Source: Sophora flavescens (Eukaryota; Streptophyta; Magnoliopsida; Fabales; Fabaceae). From it: DNA of 64,000 nt. Made by a program: the position numbers and the translations under genes. The stretch covers positions 2,708,395 through 2,772,394 of the forward strand of contig JAUPTC010000015.1 in NCBI GenBank assembly GCA_030762895.1, read 5' to 3'. This document shows, piece by piece, positions 1 to 11,094 of this stretch. The notes beneath the pieces are model-generated. The model did not search any database, had not been told where the DNA came from, and saw only the letters and a list, made by a program, of their open reading frames with translations. Position 1 is the first letter of the stretch; each line of letters starts with the position of its first letter.

Positions 1-700
1 TTGGGAGATATTTAAGAACATGTTTCGAACAAGTATTTTCCACAAAGCGCTCGAGCGAGAGAAGGAGCAGGAATTTTTACGTCTATCTCAAAGGGATTTA
101 ATCGTAGGAGAATATGCAGCTAAATTCGAGTCATTGGCCAAATACTTTCGCTTTTTTCAAAACAATCTGGATGAAGATTGGAAGTGTGAACGCTTTTTGA
201 AGCGGGATTACGGTTCGAGATTAAGGAATCAGTACTTTGTTGGAAATCGAGAATTTCCAAGCTTTGGTTGAGAAATGTAGAAAGATAGAGCAAATGAGAA
301 AGGGAAGAGATAACAGAGGATATGCGGGAGGACCATCAAAATCCAAAGGTCAATATCGAACCGAAAAGGGAAGCAGTCCGAGTAAACCGTATTATCGAGC
401 ACCGGGAAGTAATCGTTATCAACAACCCTATCATCTTGTAGCTACTGCATCAAGTGGTGGAGACCAGAAGAATCAAAATCAAAACACAATCAGGAAATGT
501 TTCAAGTGTGGAGACCCAAATCATATGGCGAATAATTGTCCAGTGAAAGTAACCAGGTGTTATACTTGTGGTAAGGTGGGACATATGGCTAGAGACTGTG
601 GTAAACCAAGGACTACACCAGTTGTCAATACTGTCAAGACCAATAAACCGATAGCTAAGGGGAGAGTTTACACCATGAGTGGTGCTGAGGCTTCTGATTC
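1..700 (+). pseudogene. gag: gag of Tekay-A (partial, two frameshifts)
   Basis: The capsid/nucleocapsid protein that packages element RNA. The first part reads in frame 2 up to about 197 and contains VGEYAAKFESLAKYFRFF, also present in the gag of Tekay-B at 23300-23923. Homology then moves to frame 1 (about 202-235) and to frame 0 (from about 240), so there are two single-base-type frameshifts within about 50 bp. Two CX2CX4HX4C zinc knuckles follow: CFKCGDPNHMANNC from base 498, and CYTCGKVGHMARDC from about 558. Nucleocapsid passes without a stop into protease. The N-terminus is outside the window. Confidence 0.9.
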
Positions 701-3619
701 TGACGATCTCATACAAGGTAGTTGTGACATAACTGGTAATCTCTTAACTGTACTTTTTGATTTGGGTGCGACGCATTCCTTTATTTCGATGGATGTTGTG
801 AAACATTTGAAATTGCCTATCTCATCTTTGTCTTATGACTTGATTGTTTCATCTCCAACTGCTAGGCCAGTTGTTGTGAATTCTATATGTCTGAACTGTC
901 CTATTGTTATTCAGGATAGACATTTTCTTGTTGATTTGATATGCCTGCCTTTAATACAGTTAGATGTAATTTTAGGCATGGATTGGTTATCTTCCAACCA
1001 TATTATGTTAGATTGTGCAAATAAGACTCTAGTTTTTCCTAATCCTGAGATTTCTGGAATTTTATCTACCAACCATATAAGAACTTTTTCGAGAGAAAGA
1101 GGTCAGGGATACATGCTTTTAACTAACTTAGAAGTCGAGAGGGAGATCGATTTGAGTACTCTGCCTATTGTGAGAGAATTTCCGGATGTGTTTCCTAATG
1201 ATGTCCCTGGATTGCCGCCAGTAAGAGAAATTGAATTCTCCATCGATTTGATACCAGGAACAGGGCCGATTTCTATTTCTCCGTATAGGATGGCGCCTAC
1301 AGAGCTTGCAGAATTGAAAACTCAACTAGAGGACCTTTTGTCAAAACAATTCATTCGACCAAGTGTTTCTCCGTGGGGAGCACCAGTTCTGTTAGTGAGA
1401 AAAAAAGACGGAGGTTCGAGACTTTGTGTGGATTTTCGACAACTAAATAAAGTGACGATTAAGAATAAGTATCTGTTACCGCGTATAGATGATCTGATGG
1501 ATCAATTGCGAGGAGATGTTGTGTTCTCGAAGATTGACTTGAGAACAGGTTATCATCAGATTAGAGTAAAAAGTGAAGATATTCCAAAAACTGCGTTCAG
1601 AACTCGTTACGGACATTATGAATATCTCGTAATGCCATTCGGAGTAACCAATGCACCAGCCGTTTTCATGGACTATATGAACCGGATTTTTCGTCCGTTT
1701 CTTGATAAGTTTGTTGTGGTGTTCATTGATGACATTCTTATTTACTCTAAGAGTAATGAGGAACATAAAGAACATTTGCAACAAGTTTTATAGATTTTAC
1801 GTGAGAAAACTCTGTATGCAAAATTGTCTAAGTGTGAATTTTGGCTTAAGGAAGTGAAATTTTTAGGACATGTGATTACCGAGGAAGGCATTGCTGTCGA
1901 TCCCGCAAAAGTGGAAGCGGTACTTTCTTGGGAAAGACCAAAGACAGTAACAGAGATTAGAAGTTTTGTGGGTTTAGCCGGTTACTATAGAAGATTTATT
2001 GAAGGATTTTCCAAGATAGTTGCTCCGTTAACTTTGCTTACGAGAAAAGATCAACCTTTTGTGTGGGAAGACAAATGTGAATAAAGTTTTCAGAAGATCA
2101 AGGAACAATTGACAACTTCACCAGTTTTAATACTGCCTGAACCAAACGAACCTTACGAAGTGTATTGTGATGCTTCTTATCAAGGTTTAGGATGTGTGTT
2201 GATGCAACATAGGAAAGTTGTAGCTTACGCATCTCGTCAATTGAAGACACATGAAAGAAATTATCCGACGCATGATCTGGAATTGGCTGCAGTGGTTTTT
2301 GCACTAAAGATCTGGAGGCATTACTTGTACGGAGCAATATTCGATGTCTTCAGTGACCACAAAAGTTTAAAGTATCTGTTTGATCAGAAGGAGCTCAACA
2401 TGAGACAAAGACGTTGGATGGAATTTTTAAAATATTATGATTTCAAATTGCAGTATCATCCTGGAAAGGCTAATGTTGTAGCTGACGCACTTAACAGAAA
2501 AGCCATTCATATCTCAGTTATGATGGTAAGGGAATTGAAATTAATAGAAGAGTTCCGTGATCTCAATTTGATTATGGAATTTGATAAGGAAAAGATCAGT
2601 GTGGGAATGATCAAAATTTCTAGTGGATTAATGGAAGAAATCCAAGAACGACAAATTTCGGATGTCTATCTTCAAGAAAAGAGGGAATTGATGAAACAAG
2701 GAAAGGTTGCAGAATTTAGTTTGGGATCAGACCATATCTTAAGGTGCAATGGACGAATATGTGTACCTGATAATCCTGAGATGAGAAAGATGATTTTAGA
2801 TGAATCCCATAAGAGTAAGTTAAGTATTCATCCTGGATCGAAGAAGATGTACCAAGACTTGAAACAAAGATTTTGGTGGCCAGGCATGAAAAAGCAAGTA
2901 GCAGAATACGTTGCATCTTGTCTGACGTGTCAAAAAGCAAAGGTGGAACATCAAAGGCCAGGAGGTATGCTTACATCACTAGATATACCAGAATGGAAGT
3001 GGGACAGCATATCAATGGATTTTGTGGTAAGTTTACCACGAACTTCTAAAGGCTTTGATTCAATTTGGGTAATTGTTGACAGGCTAACGAAATCAGCACA
3101 TTTCTTACCTGTTAATATTAATTATACAGTAGAGAAATTGACGGATATCTATATCAAGGAAGTAATCAGATTACATGGGATACCATCGAGTATTGTGTCA
3201 GATAGAGATCCAAAGTTTACTTCACGTTTTTGGGGAAGTTTACATCGAGCCTTAGGAACTAAGTTAAGGTTAAGTTCAGCTTATCATCCTCAAACTGATG
3301 GACAAACGGAAAGAACGATTCAATCATTAGAAGATTTACTGAGAGCATGTGTTTTAGATCATCGAGGAAGTTGGGATGATTTGTTACCGCTAATTGAATT
3401 CACATATAACAACAGTTTTCATTCAAGCATAGGGATGGCACCCTATGAGGCTTTGTATGGAAGGAAATGTCAAACACCTTTGTGTTGGTACCAAGACAGG
3501 GAGAGTATGATGTTAGGGCCTGAAATCGTACAGCAGACGACGGAAAAAGTAAAACAAATCCGTGAAAAGATGAAAACAGCATAAAGTAGACAGAAGAGTT
3601 ATTCAGATCAAAGGAGACG
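700..3619 (+). pseudogene. pol: pol of Tekay-A: protease, RT, RNase H and integrase core with in-frame stops
   Basis: The polyprotein that makes and integrates element cDNA, read in one frame continuous with nucleocapsid. Protease has DLGATHSFIS with the aspartate at 759-761 (DSGAT is usual). RT has SPWGAPVLLVRKKDG, YHQI, MPFGVTNAP and the catalytic FIDD at 1722-1733. RNase H begins with CDAS (Asp codon 2169-2171). Integrase has an HHCC region ending CLTCQKAK and catalytic Asp 3018, Asp 3201 and Glu 3309, with D-X35-E spacing. In-frame stops are TAG at 1791-1793, TAA at 2082-2084 and TAA at 3582-3584; two fit C-to-T changes in glutamine codons. Reading stops where the Athila-like element is inserted and resumes at 11090. 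Confidence 0.95.
3615..3619 (+). repeat. Target site duplication AGACG (left) of the Athila-like element
   Basis: AGACG directly precedes the LTR start TGATAAG and recurs at 11090-11094 directly after the LTR end. Removing one copy and the insert restores the arginine-rich reading frame of Tekay-A integrase. Confidence 0.95.
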
Positions 3620-3944
3620 TGATAAGCCTCTGGCTTATCTAGTTTTATGACTAGATGAACTGGGGTTTATGTGCCAATTTATTCGAGTTCACTCTCGTTT
3701 TCGCCCAAATTTGCCTTGTTTTGTTCCTAAGTTAGACTTTGACTCATTTTGCGTATTTTGTGTAGTTTTTAGGTTATTTTGGATAGAATTACGCTTGTGG
3801 TTGCTTTTGTTGTTTCAGGTTAAATAAATGAAGCTCTGAGAATCAAGGAAGTCAAGAAGCAATGGGAAAAAGCACTTTTAGAGGTCTCGCCCCGCGAACA
3901 GGATTCTCGCCTCGCGAATAATGAAGACTTGGAAGTCAGAGACC

Positions 3945-4271
3945 ATCACGGCCTAGCCGTGATGTGTATCACAGCCGTGACCCAAAATCCACACAAGTCA
4001 GAGACCATCACGGCCTAGCCGTGATTCACATCACGGGCCGTGAAAAGAAGGCTCGCGTCACGAGACATCCTTCGCGTCGCGAGGGTTTGAATCCCACAGC
4101 AGCGCCAGAAACAGAAGCAGTCACGGCCTGACCGTGATTCACATCACGGGCCGTGAAAAGAAGACTCGCGTCACGAGACATCCTTCGCGTCGCGAGGGTT
4201 TAAATTCCAGAAGTGCGCCAGAAACAGAAGCCGTCACGGCCTGGCCGTGATGGCCATCACGGCCGTGACGC
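3945..4271. repeat. Palindrome cluster in Athila-1 U3 (5' LTR)
   Basis: Four pairs of GC-rich palindromes. Each pair has a long form (such as TCACGGCCTAGCCGTGA), a spacer of about 6 bp, then a short form (such as TCACGGGCCGTGA). CTCGCG/CGCGAG inverted repeats are interspersed, and the middle of the block is itself a tandem duplication of about 110 bp. It lies just upstream of the TATA box in otherwise AT-rich sequence, a position that suggests an enhancer or a CG-methylation target. Function is inferred from position only. Confidence 0.85.
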
Positions 4272-4281
4272 GTGGCCTCCT

Positions 4282-4289
4282 TATAAATA
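4282..4289 (+). promoter_or_regulatory. TATA box of Athila-1 5' LTR
   Basis: TATAAATA immediately after the palindrome cluster, about 660 bp into the LTR; the likely U3/R core promoter. The same octamer is at the matching place in the other LTR. Confidence 0.7.
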
Positions 4290-5127
4290 GAGCAGATCAG
4301 AACAGAAAAAGGGGACTTTTTGGATCAGAACTAATTGGAGATCTTTTGTAATCCTTATTCTGGGGCTGCGTCTCCTCTTCCCTTCTCTTAATTCTTAGTC
4401 TTAGGATGATTTCCGATTGTACGTGTGTCGTTGTTACGGACATGAGGAACTAATCCCCTTGTCTAAGGGATCGATGAAGCCACCTATGGCGGCATAGTAT
4501 TCATGTGATGTAACTCTCTCTCTCTTAATTCAATTATTGTTTTCCAATTCTGATTTCATTGTGTTGGTTATATGCTTGCGTGATCAACTAGTTAAACGTG
4601 TATGAGGCCGAGAGGCGATTCGCGTTTCAGAACTTGAATTGGGAACATCGATCGAGTGTTGCACGAGTGAATAGGAGATCGATGCAACTCTTAGGGAACA
4701 AGAATTAATAGAATTCGAGATTAGGGTTAAGAGACCTAGTAAGTAATTAACTCAAATCATCGAATATGTCCTATTGAGCACGACAGTGGATATAGGAGAA
4801 TTTAGGGGTCCCGTTGACATTAAAATTGAACCTAGGGAGGAGATCATGATCACTTGGGTACTTTGCATGATTGGGTAGGTGGATTCGAAACCTTAGATGC
4901 TTTTAATTCTAGATTTCATCACCATATCTTTAATTGATTCGATTTGTTAATTTGAATTGTGATCCTAGTTTCTCTCCAACCACTTTCTCTACTTAACCAA
5001 CTTATCGAATTTCTCGCGAAATTAGTCGAATTGGTAGCCCAATCCTTGTGTTCGACCTCGGTAGACTCTTACCGTGTTTTATTACTTGCGACGACCCGGT
5101 ACACTTGCCGGTGAGTCAACAAGTTTT

Positions 5128-5146
5128 TGGCGCCGTTGCCGGGGAT
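5128..5146 (+). other. Primer binding site, tRNA-Asp
   Basis: TGGCGCCGTTGCCGGGGAT begins 6 bp after the LTR end. It is complementary to the 3' end (including CCA) of plant tRNA-Asp(GTC), as I recall that tRNA, over all 19 bases. tRNA-Asp priming is typical of Athila-like elements. Confidence 0.9.
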
Positions 5147-5282
5147 TGGCACGACCAATTTTCCTAATTTTTAGGAAATTCGGCTGTTTGGTTAAGCTGA
5201 CTTTTAGTTTTATTTTCTTTTATCTAATTGCTATTATTTTTCTCTGCTTCTTTGATTCCACTTGGTCTTTGCCTGTTTTTGT

Positions 5283-6922
5283 ATGCGAGGTACCCTTCTA
5301 CAAGAGGACTTGCTATTTGATTCCGAGATCACCAGGACCGAGGGGCAATTAAGGAAAGAAGCCAGGGAACGGAAAAGAATTGAAGGAATTAAAATAGAGG
5401 GCATGGCTGAAGAAAACCCTCCTCCTCCTCCTCCTCCTCGTTACAAGCCTCTCTTCGAGTACGATCTACCAAGCTTGGGAGATTGTGACTCTTCTATTGT
5501 GAGGGGCAACCTGAATACAGACTCGTTCAGAGTGGAAGCATGTGTCACATTCCAGATCCGTGAGAACCAATTCGACGGCAGTGGCAAGCAAGACCCGCAT
5601 AGACACATCACTCGCTTCCTTGAAGCTTGTGACTTGCAGAAGACCAGGGGAGTCTCTCAGGATGAGTTTCGCTTGCAGCTTTTCCCTCTTTCTCTTAGGG
5701 ATGTCGCTCACGATTGGGTTGACAGTTTGGATAGGAACAGCATCAGAACTTGGGAGCAGATGGCAGAGAAGTTCCTAACCAAATAGTTTCCTCCTCAGAA
5801 GGCGGCACAAGCAAGAATAGCCGTCACTTCATTCAGGCAGACGGAGGATGAGACTTACAATGAAGCGTGGGAGAGGTACAATGGGTTATTGAGAAGATGT
5901 CCCTCAGCGTTCTTTGACCCGGTTTCCAAAGTTCAGCATTTCTTTAATGGGTTGAGGGGACGCTATCAGATGAACTGTGATGCCGCAGCTGGCGGTTCTT
6001 TCTCTTATTTATCAGCGGAGGATGGATGGACATTGTTAGAGAAGATGTCATATAATGATTACAACCGTGGTAGGGAGACCTCAAGTGGAATCAGTTCTGG
6101 GACAATGGAAGCCATTTTAGAGCAAAACAGACTTTTGAAGATGCAGAATGAGGCTTTGTCCGGGAACAAGAGGGTTAATGCGATACACGAGGGAATGCCT
6201 CCGGGTTGTGCAAATTGTAATGGAGATCATGACACTCAGATTTGCCCGCTAAATTTCTCTCAGGAACATGTGGACTCATGCCACAACTTCTATGACACTG
6301 TGCCCCAGAACAACTATCAGAGGAACAATCAGAATCAGAATAGGGGCTACATGAGAAGAGACCATCCGGGATTTGCTTGGAGTGATGTTAATGGTGGTCT
6401 CGCCGGTCAACAACATCCTCAACAGAATTGGCAACAACCTCAACAGGGTCTGAGACCGAACATTGGAATTCAGCAAATGAATACTCAAAGAGGGCTCCTC
6501 CGGGGCCTAATCAGTTGCAAATATCAGATGGTGGAAGAAAACCGTGGGAGCTGGCCTTTGAGAAGATGACCGCGACAGTTGAGAAGTTGTCAACCTATAC
6601 ATGCACAGCTTTAGAGAAAGTAAATGCGTCAGTTGACAAGTTAGCAACTCATACAGGGTCAGCAATTCACAATCTAGAGACGCAGGTTGCTCAACTCGCG
6701 AGGCAACTGAATGAGCGTCTCCCAGGCACTCTCCCAGGTGACACCGAGAACAACCCGAAGAACCAATGCAATGCCATCACAACTAGAAGCGGAAGGGTGT
6801 TGGAACCTAGCAGGGGTACCACTAGTTTTCAGGATGACAAGGGCCCGGAACAACTACCCGTTGAAGAAGAGCAACCAGAGAAAGAAGGGTTGGCAAGTGA
6901 CAAGGCACCGGAGCAAGGGGAA
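5283..6922 (+). pseudogene. gag: gag of Athila-1 (one stop, one frameshift)
   Basis: Capsid-type protein. The ATG at 5283 is favoured because a charged stretch with RTEGQLRKEARERKR follows in frame; the ATG at 5403, ahead of a run of seven prolines, is the alternative. The conserved capsid segment (DPHRHITRFLEACD, LFPLSLRDVAHDWVDSL) is interrupted by TAG at 5784-5786, after which homology continues in the same frame (NEAWERYNGLLRRCP). A zinc-knuckle-like CANCNGDHDTQIC (CX2CX3HX4C) lies near 6210-6250. At about 6490 the frame shifts from 0 to 2 within a Gln/Asn/Pro-rich stretch, and reading then continues through a helical segment of VEKLSTYT/VDKLATHT type to a stop at 6926-6928. Confidence 0.88.
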
Positions 6923-6933
6923 GGCTGAAACTT

Positions 6934-8106
6934 GTGGATGAAGAGTTCCGAAGGAAGAAGTGGGTTGAACCCCAAGACCTCCCGCCTTACATGAAGGTTT
7001 CGTATCCTGAAAGATTGAAGAAGCCTCAACAGGATAAGCAGTTCAACAGATTCCTTGATGTCTTCCGCAAGCTTCAGATTAACATTCCATTTGCGGAAGC
7101 CTTGGAACAGATGCCATCATATGCCCGGTTTATGAAGGAGCTTCTCACCAAGAAGCGGAGGATAGTGGATGAAGAAACAGTTGCTTTGACCGAGGAGTGT
7201 AGTGCCATTCTTCAGAGAAAACTACCTCCAAAGTTGAAGGATCCCGGTTCTTTTTCGATACCATGCACCATTGGGGGGATGACTGTAGGGAAGGCATTGT
7301 GTAATCTAGGGGCAAGCATCAACTTGATGCCCCTCTCTATGATGAAGAGGTTGGGGATCAAATAATACAAGGATACACGGATGTCGCTCCAACTAGCCGA
7401 TCGCTCTATAAAATATCCTTATGGGGTGGTCGAAGACTTGTTAGTAAAAGTGGACAAGCTCATATTTCCGGCGGACTTTGTAGTGCTTGATATGGATGAA
7501 GACGCCGAGGTTCCTCTCATATTGGGTAGGCCCTTCTTGGCCACTGGGGGTGCCTTGATAGATGTGCGGCAAGGGAAACTCAATCTAAGGGTGCAAGATG
7601 ATGAGGTAGTCTTCAATCTCTTTGAAGCAATGAAGCACCCTGCAGAGAGGTCGGAAGTGTATCGAGTGGATACAGTGGATCCAACTGTAAAGGCAACTAG
7701 AGAGTCCTATGGTTCTTCACTTGCTCAAGTGTTGGTAAAATCCCATGAAGATAGAAAGGAAAAAGACCCTTTGGGGGATGAGGTCTACCTCGAGTGGTTG
7801 AAAGATATGGAAGCCTTACCGAGTTCCCCAAGGGATGAATGTGCAAAGGAAGAGCTCATCAACAAAGGCATCAAAAAGAATGGTAAGGCACCGGAATTGA
7901 AGGGTGGCACAACCGTGGTGGTCAGTACAGACAATGAATTGATCTCAAAAAGGACCACCACGGAGTGGAGAGTTTGTGCTGATTATAGAAGGGTCCTGAA
8001 CTTAAATGAGCTGTCCGGGAACCGCATGCGAGCATATAAAAGGGCACAAACCTACAAAGAACGGGCCAAGGAATGGCATGGCAAGCAGGATCTTCCTCCG
8101 GATTAA
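6934..8106 (+). pseudogene. pol: Athila-1 pol remnant: protease with lost catalytic Asp, RT start fused to integrase end
   Basis: Frame 1 carries the linker and aspartic protease. The active-site motif reads CNLGASINLMPLSM where Athila-type proteases have Asp-Leu-Gly; Asp-to-Asn is one G-to-A change. TAA at 7363-7365 interrupts the frame, which resumes at 7381 with the protease C-terminal part (VPLILGRPFLATGGALIDV). The N-terminal RT motif appears as TTEWRVCADYRR at about 7960-8003. It is followed directly by RMRAYKRAQTYKERAKEWH, which resembles the far C-terminus of Athila integrase. The RT core, RNase H and integrase are therefore deleted at about 8003; the loss should be 2.5-3 kb, judged from family organisation. 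Confidence 0.88.
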
Positions 8107-9585
8107 ACCTTAGGGGCGACTTGAGTCAGGCTCGGGACGTTAAACAAGCGCTACTTGGGAGGCAACCCAAGCTAGGTACCCTCTCATTTCCTCACTCTTG
8201 TTTTTTTTGTTTTTGTTTTTGTGTTTGTTTTGTTTTTGTTTGTCACTCTTGAATAATTTGAGAAGATCAAGAGTTGTTGTATGAATGTTGTGTCGGCAAG
8301 CTTGTTGGATTTTAATTGAATTGAGCATAGATTGATCGCATGAATTATATTGACTATTGATGATTTCCCCCTAGGTTCTAATAACAGAAAAGTTGATCCC
8401 CACTTAAAAATTGGAAATTGAACTGTGAGATTTATTGTGATTGCTTGATTTATGATAAGTTTGGGGTGAGGGGGTGCACACACTAGGAATCGTATCTCGG
8501 TCAAACACTTTGCAAAATGTCCAGGTGAGGATTTGAGCCTCCAACTCTGTTTTTGAAGGTGTGAATCACTGTAAGTTGCACTTTCCCGAATTTGCTTGAA
8601 TCTCTATATGGTTTGCATATTTATATGTTGCATCAAATGATTTAGGCAATTTTCTTTGAATTAACTACTTGGCCATAAATTGAACCAACCTTGATGAATG
8701 ATCCCTAGTTAGCCACATTGAGCCTTGAAGCCTATTGTTTTTTATGACCTTACATTACAAGCCATTAACTCAGAAAAACCATGATTTTCTCCTATCCTAG
8801 GATTTAGGAGAGTATGGAATTTTAGCTTTGTGAGTGTTGTTGTGGAACTAAGTTTGGGGTGGCTACAAGTTCATGAATCATAGTTGAGAAAAAGAAAAAC
8901 GGAAGTAAGGGCCGAAGGCTTGGTAAAAAAAAATGGGTGATAAAAAGCATTGAATATGTGCCAAAAAGGGCAAAGAAAAATAAATATAAAAGGAAGAGGT
9001 GTGTAGCCACCAACTGCAAGGAAGAGAATAATATGAGAGTGAATTCAATTGTTGTGATATTAGTTTCATGCTCTCATTGATCCTAGGGACTTAGCCTCTA
9101 TCCTTTGATTATCCTACCCTTAGCCAGGCCCCATTACAACCTTTGAAAGACCTATTGATGTTGCATGCATGTTTTCGTGGGAACTATGTTTGAGATGAAA
9201 ATCAAATTCATGGGAAGTGCTCTTAGAATGTGAAAGTGAGTGAAAAGTTGATAGCCTAGACAAACTTGAGCGAATGAGTGAAATACTAAATGCCCTTGTG
9301 AGGAAGGCAATTGTTTGAAATAGGTGATCTTCCTTTGTGTGTATCTTTGAGCCTCAACTTAGAGTAATGATGGCATGAATGATAAATTCTCAATTGTTTA
9401 AAGTAGATGAATGTGGGGATTACATTGATGTAAAAGGGGGGGAATCATTGAAAAAAAAAACTGTTTTGTTAAGATTGCATGAAATTTGTGCGAAATCGAT
9501 TAGATCCTTTAGGCTTGCCAAGTCTTGAGTCGTTTCTAGAGTTTTAGCTTGCTTGGGGACAAGCAAGGTTTAAGTTTGGGGTGTT
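8107..9585 (+). other. Athila-1 3' non-coding region; no env-like ORF seen
   Basis: About 1.5 kb between the pol remnant and the 3' LTR, where some Athila elements carry an envelope-like gene. I see no long + strand frame, membrane segment or signal peptide. It contains T-rich and A-rich tracts and three copies of AAGTTTGGGGTG at 8457, 8850 and 9572; the last abuts the LTR. Confidence 0.75.
9572..9585 (+). promoter_or_regulatory. Polypurine-tract region of Athila-1
   Basis: AAGTTTGGGGTGTT directly precedes the LTR start TGATAAG. Its position makes it the plus-strand primer region, although the purine run (GGGG) is short. Confidence 0.6.
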
Positions 9586-11089
9586 TGATAAGCCTCTGGC
9601 TTATCTAGTTTTATGACTAGATGAACTGGGGTTTATGTGCCAATTTATTCGAGTTCACTCTCGTTTTCGCCCAAATTTGCCTTGTTTTGTTCCTAAGTTG
9701 GACTTTGACTCATTTTGCGTATTTTGTGTAGTTTTTAGGTTATTTTGGATAGAATTACGCTTGTGGTTGCTTTTGTTGTTTCAGGTTAAATAAATGAAGC
9801 TCTGAGAATCAAGGAAGTCAAGAAGCAATGGGAAAAAGCACTTTTAGAGGTCTCGCCCCGCGAACAGGATTCTCGCCTCGCGAATAATGAAGACTTGGAA
9901 GTCAGAGACCATCACGGCCTAGCCGTGATGTGTATCACGGCCGTGACCCAAAATCCACACAAGTCAGAGACCATCACGGCCTAGCCGTGATTCACATCAC
10001 GGGCCGTGAAAAGAAGGCTCGCGTCGCGAGACATCCTTCGCGTCGCGAGGGTTTGAATCCCACAGCAGCGCCAGAAACAGAAGCAGTCACGGCCTGGCCG
10101 TGATTCACATCACGGGCCGTGAAAAGAAGACTAGCGTCACGAGACATCCTTCGCGTCGCGAGGGTTTAAATTCTAGAAGTGCGCCAGAAACAGAAGCCGT
10201 CACGGCCTGGCCGTGATGGCCATCACGGCCGTGACGCGTGGCCTCCTTATAAATAGAGCAGATCAGAACAGAAAAAGGGGACTTTTTGGATCAGAACTGA
10301 TTGGAGATCTTTTGTAATCCTTATTCTGGGGCTGCGTCTCCTCTTCCCTTCTCTTAATTCTTAGTCTTAGGATGATTTCCGATTGTACGTGTGTCGTTGT
10401 TACGGACATGAGGAACTAATCCCCTTGTCTAAGGGATCGATGAAGCCACCTATGGCGGCATAGTATTCATGTGATGTAACTCTCTCTCTCTTAATTCAAT
10501 TATTGTTTTCCAATTCTGATTTCATTGTGTTGGTTATATGCTTGCGTGATCAACTAGTTAAACGTGTATGAGGCCGAGAGGCGATTCGCGTTTCAGAACT
10601 TGAATTGGGAACATCGATCGAGTGTTGCACGAGAGTGAATAGGAGATCGATGCAACTCTTAGGGAACAAGAATTAATAGAATTCGAGATTAGGGTTATGA
10701 GACCTAGTAAGTAATTAACTCAAATCATCGAATATGTCCTATTGAGCACGACAGTGGATATAGGAGAATTTAGGGGTCCCGTTGACATTAAAATTGAACC
10801 TAGGGAGGAGATCATGATCACTTGGGTACTTTGCATGATTGGGTAGGTGGATTCGAAACCTTAGATGCTTTTAATTCTAGATTTCATCACCATATCTTTA
10901 ATTGATTCGATTTGTTAATTTGAATTGTGATCCTAGTTTCTCTCCAACCACTTTCTCTACTTAACCAACTTATCGGATTTCTCGCGAAATTAGTCGAATT
11001 GGTAGCCCAATCCTTGTGTTCGACCTCGGTAGACTCTTACCGTGTTTTATTACTTGCGACGACCCGGTACACTTGCCGGTGAGTCAACA
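9586..11089 (+). repeat. 3' LTR of Athila-1
   Basis: A 1504-bp direct repeat of 3620-5121, with about ten substitutions or small indels by eye, including ACGAGTG versus ACGAGAGTG near 10630. The palindrome cluster is at about 9911-10238 and TATAAATA at 10248-10255. The AGACG duplication and the Tekay-A chromodomain follow. Confidence 0.95.
10248..10255 (+). promoter_or_regulatory. TATA box of Athila-1 3' LTR
   Basis: TATAAATA at the position matching 4282-4289. Transcription from here would run outward into the Tekay-A integrase tail and LTR. Confidence 0.6.
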
Positions 11090-11094
11090 AGACG
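11090..11094 (+). repeat. Target site duplication AGACG (right) of Athila-1
   Basis: Matches 3615-3619 and directly follows the LTR terminal CA. Confidence 0.95.

Larger units (their letters stand above)
3620..5121 (+). repeat. 5' LTR of Athila-1
   Basis: A 1502-bp direct repeat matching 9586-11089, starting TGATAAGCC and ending GTCAACA (TG...CA). It holds a block of palindromes at about 3945-4271, a TATA box at 4282-4289, and a T-rich, non-coding remainder. A 21-residue reading frame at its end is shared by both LTRs and is not meaningful. Confidence 0.95.
3620..11089 (+). mobile_element. Athila-1: Athila-like Ty3/gypsy element, complete ends, internally deleted
   Basis: A 7470-bp element with two near-identical LTRs (3620-5121, 9586-11089), a tRNA-Asp primer site, gag, protease and a short RT start, then a jump to the integrase C-terminus, a non-coding 3' region and a purine-rich LTR-adjacent motif. 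Its flanks are 5-bp duplications (AGACG). The tRNA-Asp primer site, the gag type and the protease core place it in the Athila/Tat branch of non-chromodomain plant Ty3/gypsy elements; Athila is the best fit. By eye the LTRs differ at about ten positions, so it is fairly young. It cannot be autonomous: RT, RNase H and most of integrase are missing, and gag has a stop and a frameshift. Confidence 0.93.

Noticed and set aside
8107..9585. An Athila env-like gene
   Set aside because: No + strand frame of useful length and no membrane segment; minus-strand frames follow T-rich tracts only.
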